Source: Rhodocyclales bacterium GT-UBC
Lineage (GTDB): Bacteria; Pseudomonadota; Gammaproteobacteria; Burkholderiales; Rhodocyclaceae
Length of the DNA stretch: 64,000 bases
Reading direction: 5' to 3'
NCBI GenBank assembly: GCA_003583745.1
Contig: QXPY01000013.1
Location: forward strand, 1-64,000
In this document: positions 46,173-55,293 of the stretch, one piece after another
Numbering within the stretch: the first letter of the stretch is position 1
Layout of the letters: every line of letters starts with the position of its first letter
Program-made: the position numbers and the translations under genes
The notes under the pieces: generated by a model
What the model saw: only the letters and a program-made list of their open reading frames with translations
The model's database searches: none
What the model was told of the DNA's origin: nothing

Positions 46173-46198
46173 AATCTAACAAATGCCGAAATTCTCAA
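46173..46198 (-). promoter_or_regulatory. possible extended -10 promoter for CoA-transferase
   Basis: On the minus strand TGTTAGATT (extended -10) lies 14 bases after TTGAGA. This start point would put the terminator at 46099-46124 inside the leader. Confidence 0.25.
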
Positions 46199-46204
46199 CG
46201 AACG

Positions 46205-46235
46205 AGTTTTTTTTAACCAATGATTAAAAAAAACT
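46205..46235. repeat. perfect A/T hairpin
   Basis: AGTTTTTTTTAA and TTAAAAAAAACT are perfect 12-base inverted arms around a 7-base loop. Such a weak all-A/T stem could be an UP element, a bent site or a low-stability terminator. Confidence 0.7.
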
Positions 46236-46268
46236 TAAGTGTTATGCCGTATCTTTTCGGTACGTAGA

Positions 46269-46490
46269 TCAGTTGGCCGGCTTGCTTTCGGCGGCCGGCT
46301 TTTCCTCGGCTGGGGCGTTCAAGGTGATGCCCTCGGTCGGCTTGATGTTATTGGTTGGCGTATCCGCGGTCGCTGTTGGCAGAGTGGGCGGGGTGGCCGG
46401 TGCGGGCAGGGCCGTCGTTGTTTCCTCCTTCTTGGAGCAGGCGGCAAGCGCGACTGCGAGGAGGGCGGCAACGAGCAGGGTGCGTTTCAT
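46269..46490 (-). CDS. small Pro/Thr/Ala-rich lipoprotein
   Basis: 73 residues: lipoprotein signal with lipobox LAAC (Cys about residue 18), then a Lys/Glu start and a low-complexity Pro/Ala/Thr tail. Such proteins sit in the envelope, often as spacers. AAGGAATTCC gives a good ribosome site before the ATG at 46490. It is divergent from the LysR gene. The function is unknown. Confidence 0.7.
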   Translation of the reverse strand: MKRTLLVAALLAVALAACSKKEETTTALPAPATPPTLPTATADTPTNNIKPTEGITLNAPAEEKPAAESKPAN

Positions 46491-46616
46491 TCTGGAATTC
46501 CTTTCACTATCGAACGAGGTCGCTTTGGTTGCGACACGGCTGCCAAGATAGACAGCTGCTTGATTCCAGGCAAACGACAAATTATGATTCGATGGTTTAG
46601 AAAATCTTAATCATTA

Positions 46617-47579
46617 ATGACTTATCGCTTGCCGCCACTTTCAGCCATGCGCGCCTTCGAGGCGGCCAGCCGACATTTGAGTTTCAAGAAGGCAGCCGAG
46701 GAGTTGCATGTCACGCCGGCAGCGGTCAGCCAACAAATCAAGGCGCTCGAAGAGTATCTTGGTCTGCCGCTGTTCCGGCGACTGACACGGGCGCTCGAAC
46801 TCACCGAGCAGGGAGCGGCGATGTTGCCCAAGGTTCGGGAGGGCTTCGATTGTTTTGCCGCAGCAGTCGATTGCACGCGTCAACCGGGAGAGGATGTCCT
46901 CACGGTTACCGCGCCGCCATCCTTTGCCGCGCGCTGGTTGTTGCCGCGCTTGCCGCGGTTCGCCGCAGCCAGTCCGAATATTAAGCTACGTTTGTCGAGC
47001 AGTCCCGAGGCGGTCGATCGGCGCGGACAAATGCGTGAGCGAGAAGGGGGGCCTGTCGATTTGCGTACTGCCGCAAGTGCGCTGGCAATCCGCTATGGAA
47101 CTGGCAATTATCCAGGACTGTTGGTCGAGCGAGTTTTCGCTCCCGACTGGGTGCCAGTATGCAGTCCTCGCTTGCTGGAGCAGGCACCTGCTCTCAGGGA
47201 GCCGGAAGATTTGGCGCGTTATGTTCTGATTCACGATGAGACCATCGAGGATGAAGAGCGGCAGCCCAGTTGGCAGGAATGGCTCGCAAAAGCCGGCGTG
47301 AGCGGTATCGATGCGCGGCAGGGGCCGCGTTTTTCCAATGCAGTGCTAGCCGTCGAGGCAGCGCTGGATGGACAGGGCGTGGCGCTCGCCCTGAAGCCCC
47401 TGGTGGCGGCGGATGTGGCGGCAGGTCGTCTGGTCATCCCTTTTGGTGTCTCAGTGCCATCGCCCTACGCCTATTTCCTGGTGATGCGTCGGGCGGTAGC
47501 GGATCGCGATTCGGTTACCGCGTTTCGCAATTGGTTGCTTGCCGAGGCCCGTGCGGTAAACGTACCGAATTCAGCTTGA
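46617..47579 (+). CDS. LysR-family regulator, GcvA-like
   Basis: 320 residues: N-terminal winged helix-turn-helix with LSAMRAFEAASRHLSFKKAAEELHVTPAAVSQQI, then the effector domain with VTAPPSFAARWLLPRLPRF and LAIRYGTGNYPGL, as in GcvA. Between lies an unusual Arg/Glu insertion (RRGQMREREGGPVD) near residue 138. It probably controls the divergent lipoprotein gene or a neighbour; the effector is unknown. Confidence 0.88.
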   Translation: MTYRLPPLSAMRAFEAASRHLSFKKAAEELHVTPAAVSQQIKALEEYLGLPLFRRLTRALELTEQGAAMLPKVREGFDCFAAAVDCTRQPGEDVLTVTAPPSFAARWLLPRLPRFAAASPNIKLRLSSSPEAVDRRGQMREREGGPVDLRTAASALAIRYGTGNYPGLLVERVFAPDWVPVCSPRLLEQAPALREPEDLARYVLIHDETIEDEERQPSWQEWLAKAGVSGIDARQGPRFSNAVLAVEAALDGQGVALALKPLVAADVAAGRLVIPFGVSVPSPYAYFLVMRRAVADRDSVTAFRNWLLAEARAVNVPNSA

Positions 47580-47649
47580 ACAGGATTGCCCGGAAGGGAT
47601 CAGATCGGCAGGCGTATAATCCGCGCCTTTCGCTGAGTTGCAGAAATTC

Positions 47650-48417
47650 GTGAGTACTCTTGCCTGGATTTTGTCCGTGTCGCTGGCTGGGGGCGCCTTG
47701 AGCGTCCTGGCAGCGGCAGCCTTAAGTGTTGCCTTCGGTGCGCATCGCATCAGCATGCTGGTTTCGTACGCCATTGGGGCACTGCTGGGGGCGGCTTTCC
47801 TGGAAATCCTGCCGCATGCTCTGGAACATGGTGAGCCGAAAATGGTCGCCGCCACCGTTTTGTTCGGCATCATGGTCTTCTTCGTTCTGGAGAAGCTGGT
47901 TCTCTGGCGGCATTGCCACCACGATCATTGCGAGGCCCATGACGCGCATGCGCCGGCCCACGACCATGGCCGTTCGGGCTTGCTGATCCTGGTCGGAGAT
48001 ACATTCCACAATTTTGTCGACGGCATTCTGATTGCCGCCGCTTTTGTCGAGAACACGCAACTGGGAATCGTGACTGCATTGGCGATAATTGCCCACGAAA
48101 TTCCTCAGGAGGTTGGCGACTACCTGATTTTGCTGCATTCCGGATACAGCCGGGTACGCGCGTTGGCATTCAATCTGCTTTCGAGTCTGGCAACCTTGGT
48201 CGGTGCCATGCTGGCCTATTTCGCCTTGTCGGAACTGACCGAGTGGATACCGTCATTGCTCGGCTTGGCAGCGGCCAGCATGATCTACGTCGCTGTGGCG
48301 GATCTGATCCCTGGCTTGCACAAGCGCACCGAGTTGAAGGCGACGGTGCAGCAGGTCCTACTGATCGGGCTGGGGATTGCCTCGATCGCTGTTGTTCAGG
48401 CTTTGGTCGGCGAGTAA
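47650..48417 (+). CDS. ZIP family metal transporter
   Basis: About 255 residues with eight membrane helices, a His-rich loop (HCHHDHCEAHDAHAPAHDH) between helices 3 and 4, HNFVDG in helix 4 and HEIPQEVGD in helix 5, which form the metal path. It takes up Zn or other divalent ions. A GTG start at 47650 is proposed; the TTG at 47638 is the alternative, and no strong ribosome site decides it. The 3' end overlaps a convergent small gene by 60 bases. Confidence 0.88.
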   Translation: MSTLAWILSVSLAGGALSVLAAAALSVAFGAHRISMLVSYAIGALLGAAFLEILPHALEHGEPKMVAATVLFGIMVFFVLEKLVLWRHCHHDHCEAHDAHAPAHDHGRSGLLILVGDTFHNFVDGILIAAAFVENTQLGIVTALAIIAHEIPQEVGDYLILLHSGYSRVRALAFNLLSSLATLVGAMLAYFALSELTEWIPSLLGLAAASMIYVAVADLIPGLHKRTELKATVQQVLLIGLGIASIAVVQALVGE

Positions 48418-48588
48418 TTCGCGGTGGCGGCGCCGTTGCCGCCGCGCCTTGCTGCTACCGATCCAGATCAAAAGGCTGCAAGGCAGAAGTCCGTAGAACA
48501 AGAATGAGATGATGCCGGCGATGACGCTGGGCTCGTTGGCAGCAACGAGCAAGGTCACGTAGAGCCAGCCGATGGCAATGATATACAT
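48358..48588 (-). CDS. small two-helix membrane protein, unknown
   Basis: 76 residues with two membrane helices (about 3-18 and 24-43) and a basic tail (KARRQRRRHRE). A longer frame reaching 48861 exists but its start would run through phaC. The 3' end lies inside the convergent ZIP gene. No strong ribosome site is seen, so it may not be a gene, although the helix pattern is typical of one. Confidence 0.45.
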   Translation of the reverse strand: MYIIAIGWLYVTLLVAANEPSVIAGIISFLFYGLLPCSLLIWIGSSKARRQRRRHRELLADQSLNNSDRGNPQPDQ

Positions 48589-48613
48589 GCGCGTTATTAT
48601 GCATGCAAATTCA

Positions 48614-48642
48614 TTGACAGCGTTCAGGAGGGTATGGAGAAT
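48614..48642 (+). promoter_or_regulatory. possible sigma-70 promoter of phaC
   Basis: TTGACA (48614-48619), a 17-base spacer and GAGAAT (48637-48642) precede the phaC ATG by about 38 bases. The -35 is perfect; the -10 is weak. Confidence 0.35.
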
Positions 48643-48679
48643 CCAATGGCTCCATCCCCGACCTATCAAAGAGAAAACC

Positions 48680-50410
48680 ATGGCGCAGCAGGGATCAAAC
48701 AATAACGATGCTTTCCTCGGGAATGCAATGCAGTTCATGCAAGCCGGGCAAAACATGGCGCAACAGTTCATGGAGTTTTTCAGCAAGGCGGGGAATCCGA
48801 CCCTCGAGAAGCCTCCTGTTGCCGACCCACTGGCGCTGACTGCCCTGCAAAAGCAGTTCATGGATCAGCAGATGTCGCTTTGGCAATCGGTTTTGGCCAA
48901 GCAGCAAGGGCAGGCAGAGTCCTTCAAGATCGAACCCGAGCCCGGCGATCGTCGTTTTTCGGCTCCGGAGTGGCGCGACAGCCCGATCTACGATTATCTG
49001 CATCAGGCCTATTTGCTCAATACCCAGTTCGTCAAGGAAATGGTCGAATTGGTGCCGGCCACCGACGAAAAATCGAAAAATCGCATGCGCTTCCTGGCGC
49101 GCCAATTGGTTGACGCGATGGCGCCTTCCAACTTTGCCGCAACCAACCCCGAGTTCATCCAGCGGGCGCTGGAAACCAAGGGCCAGAGCATTACTGACGG
49201 CATCAACAACCTGATCAAGGATTTCGAAAAAGGCCGTATCTCGATGACCGACGAATCGGTGTTCGAAGTCGGCAAGAACATTGCCACCTCCGAAGGTGCG
49301 GTGGTCTTCGAAAATGAACTGATGCAGTTGATCCAGTATGCGCCGCTGACGCCGAAAGTCGGGACCCGGCCGCTGCTGGTGGTGCCGCCCTGCATCAACA
49401 AGTTCTACATCATGGATCTGCAGCCGGAAAACTCACTGATCCGCTTCATGGTCGAGCAGGGCAACACGGTTTTCCTCGTTTCCTGGCGGAATCCGCAGGA
49501 AGCGCAAGGGCATCTGACCTGGGATGACTACCTTGAGGGCGGCCCGATTGCCGCCTTGAAGGTGGTTCGCGACATGACCAAGGTCAAGCAGGTCAATGCG
49601 CTGGGCTTCTGTGTCGGCGGAACCATTCTCTCATCGGCCCTGGCCGTTCTGAAGGCACGTGGTGAAGATGTTGTCGCCTCGCTGACCTTGCTGACCACCT
49701 TGCTCGATTTTTCCGATACCGGCGAGATCGGGCTGTTCATCGACGACAACGGCCTGATGGCGCGCGAATCGAGTATTGGACAAGGCGGGTTGCTGCCGGC
49801 TCGCGATCTGCAAACCACGTTTTCGTTCCTGCGTGCCAATGACCTGGTCTGGAACTACGTGACCGGGAACTACTTGAAGGGGCAGAAGCCGCAGGCCTTC
49901 GACTTGTTGTACTGGAATTCCGACTCGACCAATTTGCCGGGGCCGTTCGCCTGCTGGTACATGCGCAATCTTTACCATGACAACAGCCTGCGTGTGCCGG
50001 GCAAGCTTGAAATGTGTGGCGTCAAGGTTGACCTCGGTTCGCTTGATATGCCGGTCTATCTGCTGGCGACGCGCGAGGACCATATCGTTCCCTGGCAATC
50101 GGCCTATCAGAGTACGCGTCTGCTTGGCGGAAAGGTGCGATTTGTGCTCGGTGCCTCCGGGCATATTGCCGGTGTGATCAATCCGGCCAGCAAGAACAAG
50201 CGCAGTTATTGGGTGAATGAGGATGTCAAGGTCGATGCCGATGGCTGGCTGGGGGCCGCAGAAGAGAAGAAGGGCAGTTGGTGGAATGACTGGGCCAACT
50301 GGCTGAAACCGTTGTCAGGAGAACAGCGGGCGCCGCGCAAACCGGGAAGTGCTAAATACAAGCCGATTGAACCGGCCCCCGGTCGTTACGTAAGGGAACG
50401 CGCGGTATAA
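48680..50410 (+). CDS. phaC: class I poly(3-hydroxyalkanoate) synthase
   Basis: 576 residues with the PhaC N-terminal region and alpha/beta hydrolase core: lipase-like box GFCVGG with catalytic Cys near 310, catalytic Asp in REDHIVPW and His in ASGHIAGV. Class I enzymes of this length make short-chain PHA from 3-hydroxyacyl-CoA. The ATG at 48680 follows AAAGAGAAAACC, a weak ribosome site. It is followed by two phaB genes and phaR, but no phaA (thiolase) is in the window. Confidence 0.95.
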   Translation: MAQQGSNNNDAFLGNAMQFMQAGQNMAQQFMEFFSKAGNPTLEKPPVADPLALTALQKQFMDQQMSLWQSVLAKQQGQAESFKIEPEPGDRRFSAPEWRDSPIYDYLHQAYLLNTQFVKEMVELVPATDEKSKNRMRFLARQLVDAMAPSNFAATNPEFIQRALETKGQSITDGINNLIKDFEKGRISMTDESVFEVGKNIATSEGAVVFENELMQLIQYAPLTPKVGTRPLLVVPPCINKFYIMDLQPENSLIRFMVEQGNTVFLVSWRNPQEAQGHLTWDDYLEGGPIAALKVVRDMTKVKQVNALGFCVGGTILSSALAVLKARGEDVVASLTLLTTLLDFSDTGEIGLFIDDNGLMARESSIGQGGLLPARDLQTTFSFLRANDLVWNYVTGNYLKGQKPQAFDLLYWNSDSTNLPGPFACWYMRNLYHDNSLRVPGKLEMCGVKVDLGSLDMPVYLLATREDHIVPWQSAYQSTRLLGGKVRFVLGASGHIAGVINPASKNKRSYWVNEDVKVDADGWLGAAEEKKGSWWNDWANWLKPLSGEQRAPRKPGSAKYKPIEPAPGRYVRERAV

Positions 50411-50432
50411 ATCTTCTGGAGGAGGAAATACA

Positions 50433-51173
50433 ATGACGCGAGTTGCACTGGTCACCGGCGGCATGGGGGGGCTTGGCGAAGCGGTCTGCATCAAGCTGGC
50501 TGCCCTGGGTTACAAGGTGGTAACGACCTATTCGCCAGGTAATGCCAAGGTTCAGGACTGGCTGAAGGCGATGAACAACATGGGGTATGGCTTCAAGGCC
50601 TATCCTTGCGACGTGACCGATTTCGAATCGGCACGCAGCTGCGTGGAAACCGTGACGGGCGAGGTCGGGCCGGTTGATGTGCTGGTCAATAATGCCGGTA
50701 TTACGCGTGACATGACCTTCAAGAAAATGACCAAGGGGGATTGGGATGCGGTCATCCATACCAATCTCGATTCGGTCTTCAATATGACCAAACAGGTCAT
50801 GGATGGCATGATTGAGCGACGTTGGGGCAGAGTGATCAACGTTTCTTCGGTCAACGGGCAGAAGGGGGCTTTCGGTCAGACCAACTATTCGGCGGCCAAG
50901 GCGGGGATGCACGGTTTCACCAAGGCGCTGGCCCTGGAGGTTGCCAAGCAGGGGGTTACGGTCAATACCATTTCGCCGGGTTACATCGGTACAAAAATGG
51001 TGACGGCGATCCCGCAGGAAATTCTGGATTCGAAAATACTGCCGCAGATCCCGGTCAACCGACTGGGCAAGCCGGAAGAAATTGCGGGTCTCGTTGCCTA
51101 TCTCGCTTCGGATGAAGCGGCATTCGTCACCGGGGCCAATATCTCGATTAACGGCGGTCAGCACATGTACTGA
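50433..51173 (+). CDS. phaB: acetoacetyl-CoA reductase, copy 1
   Basis: 246 residues, SDR fold: NADPH loop TGGMGGLGEAV, NNAGITRD, catalytic Ser in NVSSVNGQKG and YSAAK. It reduces acetoacetyl-CoA to (R)-3-hydroxybutyryl-CoA for PhaC. GGAGGAGG precedes the ATG. It shares the same order of motifs with copy 2 (51217-51960) but is clearly diverged. Confidence 0.94.
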   Translation: MTRVALVTGGMGGLGEAVCIKLAALGYKVVTTYSPGNAKVQDWLKAMNNMGYGFKAYPCDVTDFESARSCVETVTGEVGPVDVLVNNAGITRDMTFKKMTKGDWDAVIHTNLDSVFNMTKQVMDGMIERRWGRVINVSSVNGQKGAFGQTNYSAAKAGMHGFTKALALEVAKQGVTVNTISPGYIGTKMVTAIPQEILDSKILPQIPVNRLGKPEEIAGLVAYLASDEAAFVTGANISINGGQHMY

Positions 51174-51216
51174 CCGGTGTTTTTTTAGCTGTATCACAAA
51201 TAGGAAGGAAAAAACT

Positions 51217-51960
51217 ATGACGCAACGTGTTGCTCTCGTTACCGGCGCTCTTGGCGGTCTGGGTACCGCAATCGCTCAACAACTGGCGCTGGCTGGTCAC
51301 AAGGTTGTTGCCGCCTATCACCCCGAATTCGACAAGCCGGACGAGTGGGTCAAGGAACAAGAAGCCGCCGGTTTCAAGGATTTCATCCTGGTTGCAGGTG
51401 ACGTGTCCGATCTGGAATCCAGCGCCAAGATGGTTGCCGAAGCTGAAGCCAAGGCTGGCCCGATCGATATCCTGGTGAACAACGCCGGCATTACCCGTGA
51501 CCGTATGTTTGCCAAGCTGGAAAAGGATGGCTGGGATGCCGTCATCAATACCAACCTGACCTCGTTGTTCAATGTCACCAAGCAAGTTTCCGCCAAGATG
51601 GCAGAACGTGGCTGGGGTCGCATCGTCAATATCGCTTCGGTTAATGGCGTCAAGGGTCAGGCTGGCCAGACCAACTACTCTGCTGCCAAGGCTGGCGTGA
51701 TCGGCTTCTCGAAGGCACTGGCTGCCGAACTGGCAACCAAGGGTGTCACGGTTAACGTGATCGCTCCGGGCTATGTCGCCACCAAGATGGTTACCGCCAT
51801 CCGTGAAGACATCCTGAAGGGTATCGTTGATACCGTTCCGATGAAGCGTCTGGCCAAGCCGGAAGAAATCGGTTTCGCCGTCGCCTTCCTGGCCAACGAA
51901 CTGTCCGGTTTCACCACCGGTGCCACGCTGAACATCAACGGCGGCCTGTACTACCAGTAA
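51217..51960 (+). CDS. phaB: acetoacetyl-CoA reductase, copy 2
   Basis: 247 residues, SDR fold: TGALGGLGTAI, NNAGITRDRM, IASVNGVKGQAGQTNYSAAK. It begins 43 bases after copy 1 with a strong GGAAGGAA ribosome site. The codon use looks more biased to frequent codons than copy 1 (judged by eye), as in highly expressed genes. It could be the main reductase while copy 1 serves another chain length or condition. It is followed by a strong terminator. Confidence 0.93.
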   Translation: MTQRVALVTGALGGLGTAIAQQLALAGHKVVAAYHPEFDKPDEWVKEQEAAGFKDFILVAGDVSDLESSAKMVAEAEAKAGPIDILVNNAGITRDRMFAKLEKDGWDAVINTNLTSLFNVTKQVSAKMAERGWGRIVNIASVNGVKGQAGQTNYSAAKAGVIGFSKALAAELATKGVTVNVIAPGYVATKMVTAIREDILKGIVDTVPMKRLAKPEEIGFAVAFLANELSGFTTGATLNINGGLYYQ

Positions 51961-52020
51961 TCGGTGAGTGTTGCAGAAACTCGCATGAATTATTGCTGAG
52001 TTTTTGCATCGCAACAGATA

Positions 52021-52047
52021 CAGGCGCCTCCGGGCGCCTGTTTTTTT
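52021..52047 (+). terminator. rho-independent terminator of the phaCBB unit
   Basis: CAGGCGCC-TCCG-GGCGCCTG followed by seven T. It lies between phaB copy 2 and phaR, so phaR has its own start, where TATAAT at 52051-52056 is a likely -10. Confidence 0.92.
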
Positions 52048-52093
52048 GGCTATAATGTTGCACTGCACTAAAACCTGATTTAAGGATCGCGGC

Positions 52094-52648
52094 ATGTCGG
52101 AACCGGTACGGCTGATCAAGAAATATCCCAATCGTCGTCTTTATGATACGAAGACAAGTGCGTATATCACCCTCGGTGACGTCAAGGATTTGGTGCTCAA
52201 GTTCGAGGTGTTCAAGGTGCTGGACGCCAAGTCGGGCGAAGATCTGACCCGCAGCATCCTGCTCCAGATCATTCTGGAAGAGGAAACTGGTGGTATGCCA
52301 ATGTTCTCGAGTGACCTGCTATCCGGGTTCATTCGTTTCTACGGCAGCGCCATGCAGGGCATGCTCGGCAAGTACCTGGAAAACAACATGAAGACTTTCG
52401 TGGATTTCCAGAACAAGCTGCAGGAGCAGTCGCGTTCGGTGTATGGCCCGGGTGATAACACCCATCTGCAGGCTGATTTCTGGACCCAGTTCCTGAATTT
52501 CCAGCAGCCGGCGATGCAAAGCATGATGACGGCTTATATGGATCAGTCGAAAAAAATGTTCCAGTCGATGCAGGACCAACTGCAGAATCAGACGCGGACG
52601 ATGTTCACCGGATTCCAGTTCAATCCGGCGGAAAAAGACGAAAAGTAA
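52094..52648 (+). CDS. phaR: PHA synthesis repressor PhaR
   Basis: 184 residues: the N-terminal DNA-binding part with RLIKKYPNRRLYDTKTSAYITLGDVKDLV, and a C-terminal amphipathic helix part rich in Gln and Met that binds PHA granules. It represses phasin and PHA genes when granules are absent. It is placed right after the phaCBB unit with its own likely -10 (TATAAT at 52051). Confidence 0.95.
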   Translation: MSEPVRLIKKYPNRRLYDTKTSAYITLGDVKDLVLKFEVFKVLDAKSGEDLTRSILLQIILEEETGGMPMFSSDLLSGFIRFYGSAMQGMLGKYLENNMKTFVDFQNKLQEQSRSVYGPGDNTHLQADFWTQFLNFQQPAMQSMMTAYMDQSKKMFQSMQDQLQNQTRTMFTGFQFNPAEKDEK

Positions 52649-52649
52649 T

Positions 52650-53606
52650 TCAGTGATTGGGCTGAAAGCCGAGGCCGCTGACTGTCGGTAGACCGAATCG
52701 GCCTTCGCGAATCTCCGCTCTACTGCCCGTGTCGTGAGCGAACCATTCGCTGGTAGTCAATCCATGCACTGAATGTGGGGCAATCGCTGCTGCCAGGTGT
52801 GCGCAGGCCAGTGTGCCGCAAGCGCTTTCCAGTGCCGACGTGACAATGCACTCGATGCCGACCGCCGAGGCACGCAGTCCAAGCTCCATCGAAGCCAGTA
52901 ATCCACCGTGACGAGCTGGCTTGAGAACCAGGCGGCGGACTGGTGGATGTTGGAAGAAGGATTTTTCTGCCAGCAATTCGATCGATTCATCGATGGCCAG
53001 CGGGAAGTCGGCCAGGTCTTGCAATGTCGCGAGTGCAGCGGGGTCAGGGGTCTGTAAAGGCTCTTCCAGTCCGTCAATCGGAAGTTGCTGGCAGGCGTCG
53101 ATAAAGTCCCGGGCTTCCTGTATCGACCAGGCCCTGTTGGCATCGAAGCGTAGTTTGATTTGTGCTGGCACCCCGACGCCGAGCTTTTTCAGGGCATTGA
53201 TTTCATCGAGCAATGGAGCCGTCCCAACCTTGAGCTTGAGTATCCGGTAGCCTTGGGCAATGGCTTGCCTGGCCTGCGCTGGGCTCTTGTCGGACAGCGC
53301 GCCGAGGTTGGCGTTGACGGCGATGCTTTGCTGCGCCGGATGGCCGCTTAGCCATGCGTTCAGTGCTTGATCGGAACGTTGGGCCGAAAGATCTAGATAG
53401 GCGCACTCTTCGGCAAAGGCGGTTGCCGCAGCTTCGTCGATACCGAATTCCGGCAGGGGAGCGGCGTCGCCCCAGCCAGTCCGGCCCTCAGTATCTTGTA
53501 GGCGTAACAGACGACCTCGGCGCTGGGTGAGAATGCCTTGGCTTGTTTGCCAAGGCTTACGCAGCAGAAGTTGGTAGTCTCGCCAGTCGGCTGATTGAAT
53601 TTTCAA
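52650..53606 (-). CDS. menC: o-succinylbenzoate synthase (enolase superfamily)
   Basis: 318 residues with the muconate-cycloisomerase-type fold: KLKVG (catalytic Lys), RFDANRAW (metal Asp), LEEPL (metal Glu), AIDESI (metal Asp) and [11 protein letters not shown] (second Lys). Together with menB next door this fits menaquinone synthesis. The start overlaps menB in ATGA. A dipeptide epimerase is the alternative for such proteins, but the menB link favours MenC. Confidence 0.85.
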   Translation of the reverse strand: MKIQSADWRDYQLLLRKPWQTSQGILTQRRGRLLRLQDTEGRTGWGDAAPLPEFGIDEAAATAFAEECAYLDLSAQRSDQALNAWLSGHPAQQSIAVNANLGALSDKSPAQARQAIAQGYRILKLKVGTAPLLDEINALKKLGVGVPAQIKLRFDANRAWSIQEARDFIDACQQLPIDGLEEPLQTPDPAALATLQDLADFPLAIDESIELLAEKSFFQHPPVRRLVLKPARHGGLLASMELGLRASAVGIECIVTSALESACGTLACAHLAAAIAPHSVHGLTTSEWFAHDTGSRAEIREGRFGLPTVSGLGFQPNH

Positions 53607-54430
53607 GGCCGTTTGCGGTATTTCGAAAAATCGGGTGGGCGGCGTTCGAGCCAGGCATTACGTCCTTCCTGACCCTCGTCGCTCATGTAGAACAGGCCTG
53701 TGGCGTTGCCGGCCAGTTCCTGAATGCCAGCCAGTCCGTCGGTGTCAGCATTGAAGCCGGCCTTGATCATGCGCAGGGCCATGGGTGAAAGCTCAAGCAT
53801 CTGGCGGCACCAGGCAACGGTTTCGCTTTCCAGTTGTTCAAGTGGTACTACGGCGTTGACCAGGCCCCAGTCAAGCGCCGTAGCGGCATCGTATTGGCGG
53901 CAGAGCAGCCAGATTTCCTTGGCTCGTTTCAAACCGATAGTGCGAGCCATCAGACCGGCGCCCAGCCCGGCATCAAAGCTGCCGACCCGGGGTCCGGTCT
54001 GGCCGAAGCGGGCATTTTCGGCGGCAATCGACAGGTCGCACACCAGGTGCAAGACATGTCCGCCACCAATGGCGTAGCCGGCAATCATCGCGATGACCGG
54101 CTTCGGGCAGCGCCGGATTTGCATTTGCAGATCAAGCACATTGAGGTGAGGCGTGCCACCCTCGTCGATATAGCCTTCATCGCCGCGGACTTTCTGATCG
54201 CCACCGGCGCAAAAAGCTTCGCCACCAGCCCCGGTCAGGATAATCGCGCCGATCGAATTGTCATGGTGGGCACGATGAAAGGCATCGATCAGTTGGCTGA
54301 CCGTTTCTGGCCGGAAAGCGTTGCGACGCTCCGGACGATTGATGGTGATTCGGGCAATACCTTCGGCGGTGTCGAAGAGAATGTCGGAATAGGCGTGGGC
54401 GGACTGCCAGTTCGGATTGGGGGATGTCAT
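53603..54430 (-). CDS. menB: 1,4-dihydroxy-2-naphthoyl-CoA synthase
   Basis: 275 residues, crotonase fold, with the MenB marks [39 protein letters not shown] (oxyanion hole) and [21 protein letters not shown], and the C-terminal [21 protein letters not shown]. It closes the second ring of menaquinone. The ATG at 54430 is preferred to a longer frame. menA, menD, menE and menF are not in the window. Confidence 0.93.
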   Translation of the reverse strand: MTSPNPNWQSAHAYSDILFDTAEGIARITINRPERRNAFRPETVSQLIDAFHRAHHDNSIGAIILTGAGGEAFCAGGDQKVRGDEGYIDEGGTPHLNVLDLQMQIRRCPKPVIAMIAGYAIGGGHVLHLVCDLSIAAENARFGQTGPRVGSFDAGLGAGLMARTIGLKRAKEIWLLCRQYDAATALDWGLVNAVVPLEQLESETVAWCRQMLELSPMALRMIKAGFNADTDGLAGIQELAGNATGLFYMSDEGQEGRNAWLERRPPDFSKYRKRP

Positions 54431-54539
54431 GATGCCGTTTCGGGTTGTAGTGCCGGCGAGTATAGCGGCCCGCCAGGCGGGTGGATTTGAGTTGGGTCGA
54501 GTAATTCGGACTTTCTTTTTTGAACTTGCCGGGTGAAGC

Positions 54540-54947
54540 ATGGGAAAATGCTCCGTCCATATTTTGCTTGAAGATATTGTGAGAGAACGCCGGCGCAATC
54601 ATCGCTTCAACCTGCAGGGGCGGGTCCAACTCGATCTGGGTGGGAAGCACTTCGAGTTCCCTGCCGCCGACATTTCGGTTTCGGGGGTTGGTGTCATGCT
54701 CGATGTGGCGGTGCTCGGTGCCAAGCCGGCGGGCGAGGTGGGTATCTGCACCATCGAGTCGCCCGATCTGGCGGCAACGGTCGAGGCTTACGTCAGCGTG
54801 ATGCGCATTCGCCGGGTCGGCCATCAGCATCTGGTCGGTCTGCGTTTCGAATCAATCAACGACGAGCAATTGCAGATCATCCGGGCCTACGAAGACCTGC
54901 TCGCCGGGCGTCGCGACAAGTCAGGTCATTCGCCGGCAGCGCATTGA
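54540..54947 (+). CDS. PilZ-domain c-di-GMP receptor
   Basis: 135 residues with the PilZ signature: RERRRNHRF (RxxxR) and a DISVSGVGV (D/NxSxxG) loop, then a beta barrel ending in [17 protein letters not shown]. It binds c-di-GMP and alters a partner by contact; the partner is unknown. It is divergent from menB by about 110 bases. Several diguanylate-cyclase-like genes are in the window. Confidence 0.9.
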   Translation: MGKCSVHILLEDIVRERRRNHRFNLQGRVQLDLGGKHFEFPAADISVSGVGVMLDVAVLGAKPAGEVGICTIESPDLAATVEAYVSVMRIRRVGHQHLVGLRFESINDEQLQIIRAYEDLLAGRRDKSGHSPAAH

Positions 54948-54979
54948 GCATGCGCTGCCAGTGCCCGGATGCTTCGGGT

Positions 54980-55291
54980 TCAGGACTGGAAGAATCCCGA
55001 TAGCTGCTGGAATACCGCGTGGTCGCCCTGATGGCGACGGATCGCGATGACATCCTCCAGCTTTTCACCTTGCTTGATCATTTGCGGTAAACGTTCGTCT
55101 TCGTTGACCAGCAGCCAGATCCGGCTGCGCTGCCCATTCTCCAGCGGCAGGCAGAGAATGCCTTCGACATTGTAGGTTCGCCGCGAAAACAGGCCGACAA
55201 CGTGCGACATCACCCCGGGATGGTTGTTGACGTCAATTTCAAGGACAGCGCGGGCGAGCGCTTTTTGTTCGTTACGGTTAGTGGCGTTCAT
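54980..55291 (-). CDS. ilvN: acetolactate synthase small (regulatory) subunit
   Basis: 103 residues, one ACT domain (VLEIDVNNHPGVMSHVVGLFSRRTYNVEGI) with a C-terminal QQLSGFF. The short single-domain form matches E. coli IlvN, not the longer IlvH. It binds valine or leucine for feedback control. It follows ilvB by two bases. Confidence 0.93.
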   Translation of the reverse strand: MNATNRNEQKALARAVLEIDVNNHPGVMSHVVGLFSRRTYNVEGILCLPLENGQRSRIWLLVNEDERLPQMIKQGEKLEDVIAIRRHQGDHAVFQQLSGFFQS

Positions 55292-55293
55292 GG

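Noticed and set aside
48589..48861. N-terminal extension of the small membrane gene at 48358-48588
   Set aside because: The extra 91 residues are antisense to the phaC 5' part and are Cys-rich in an implausible way.
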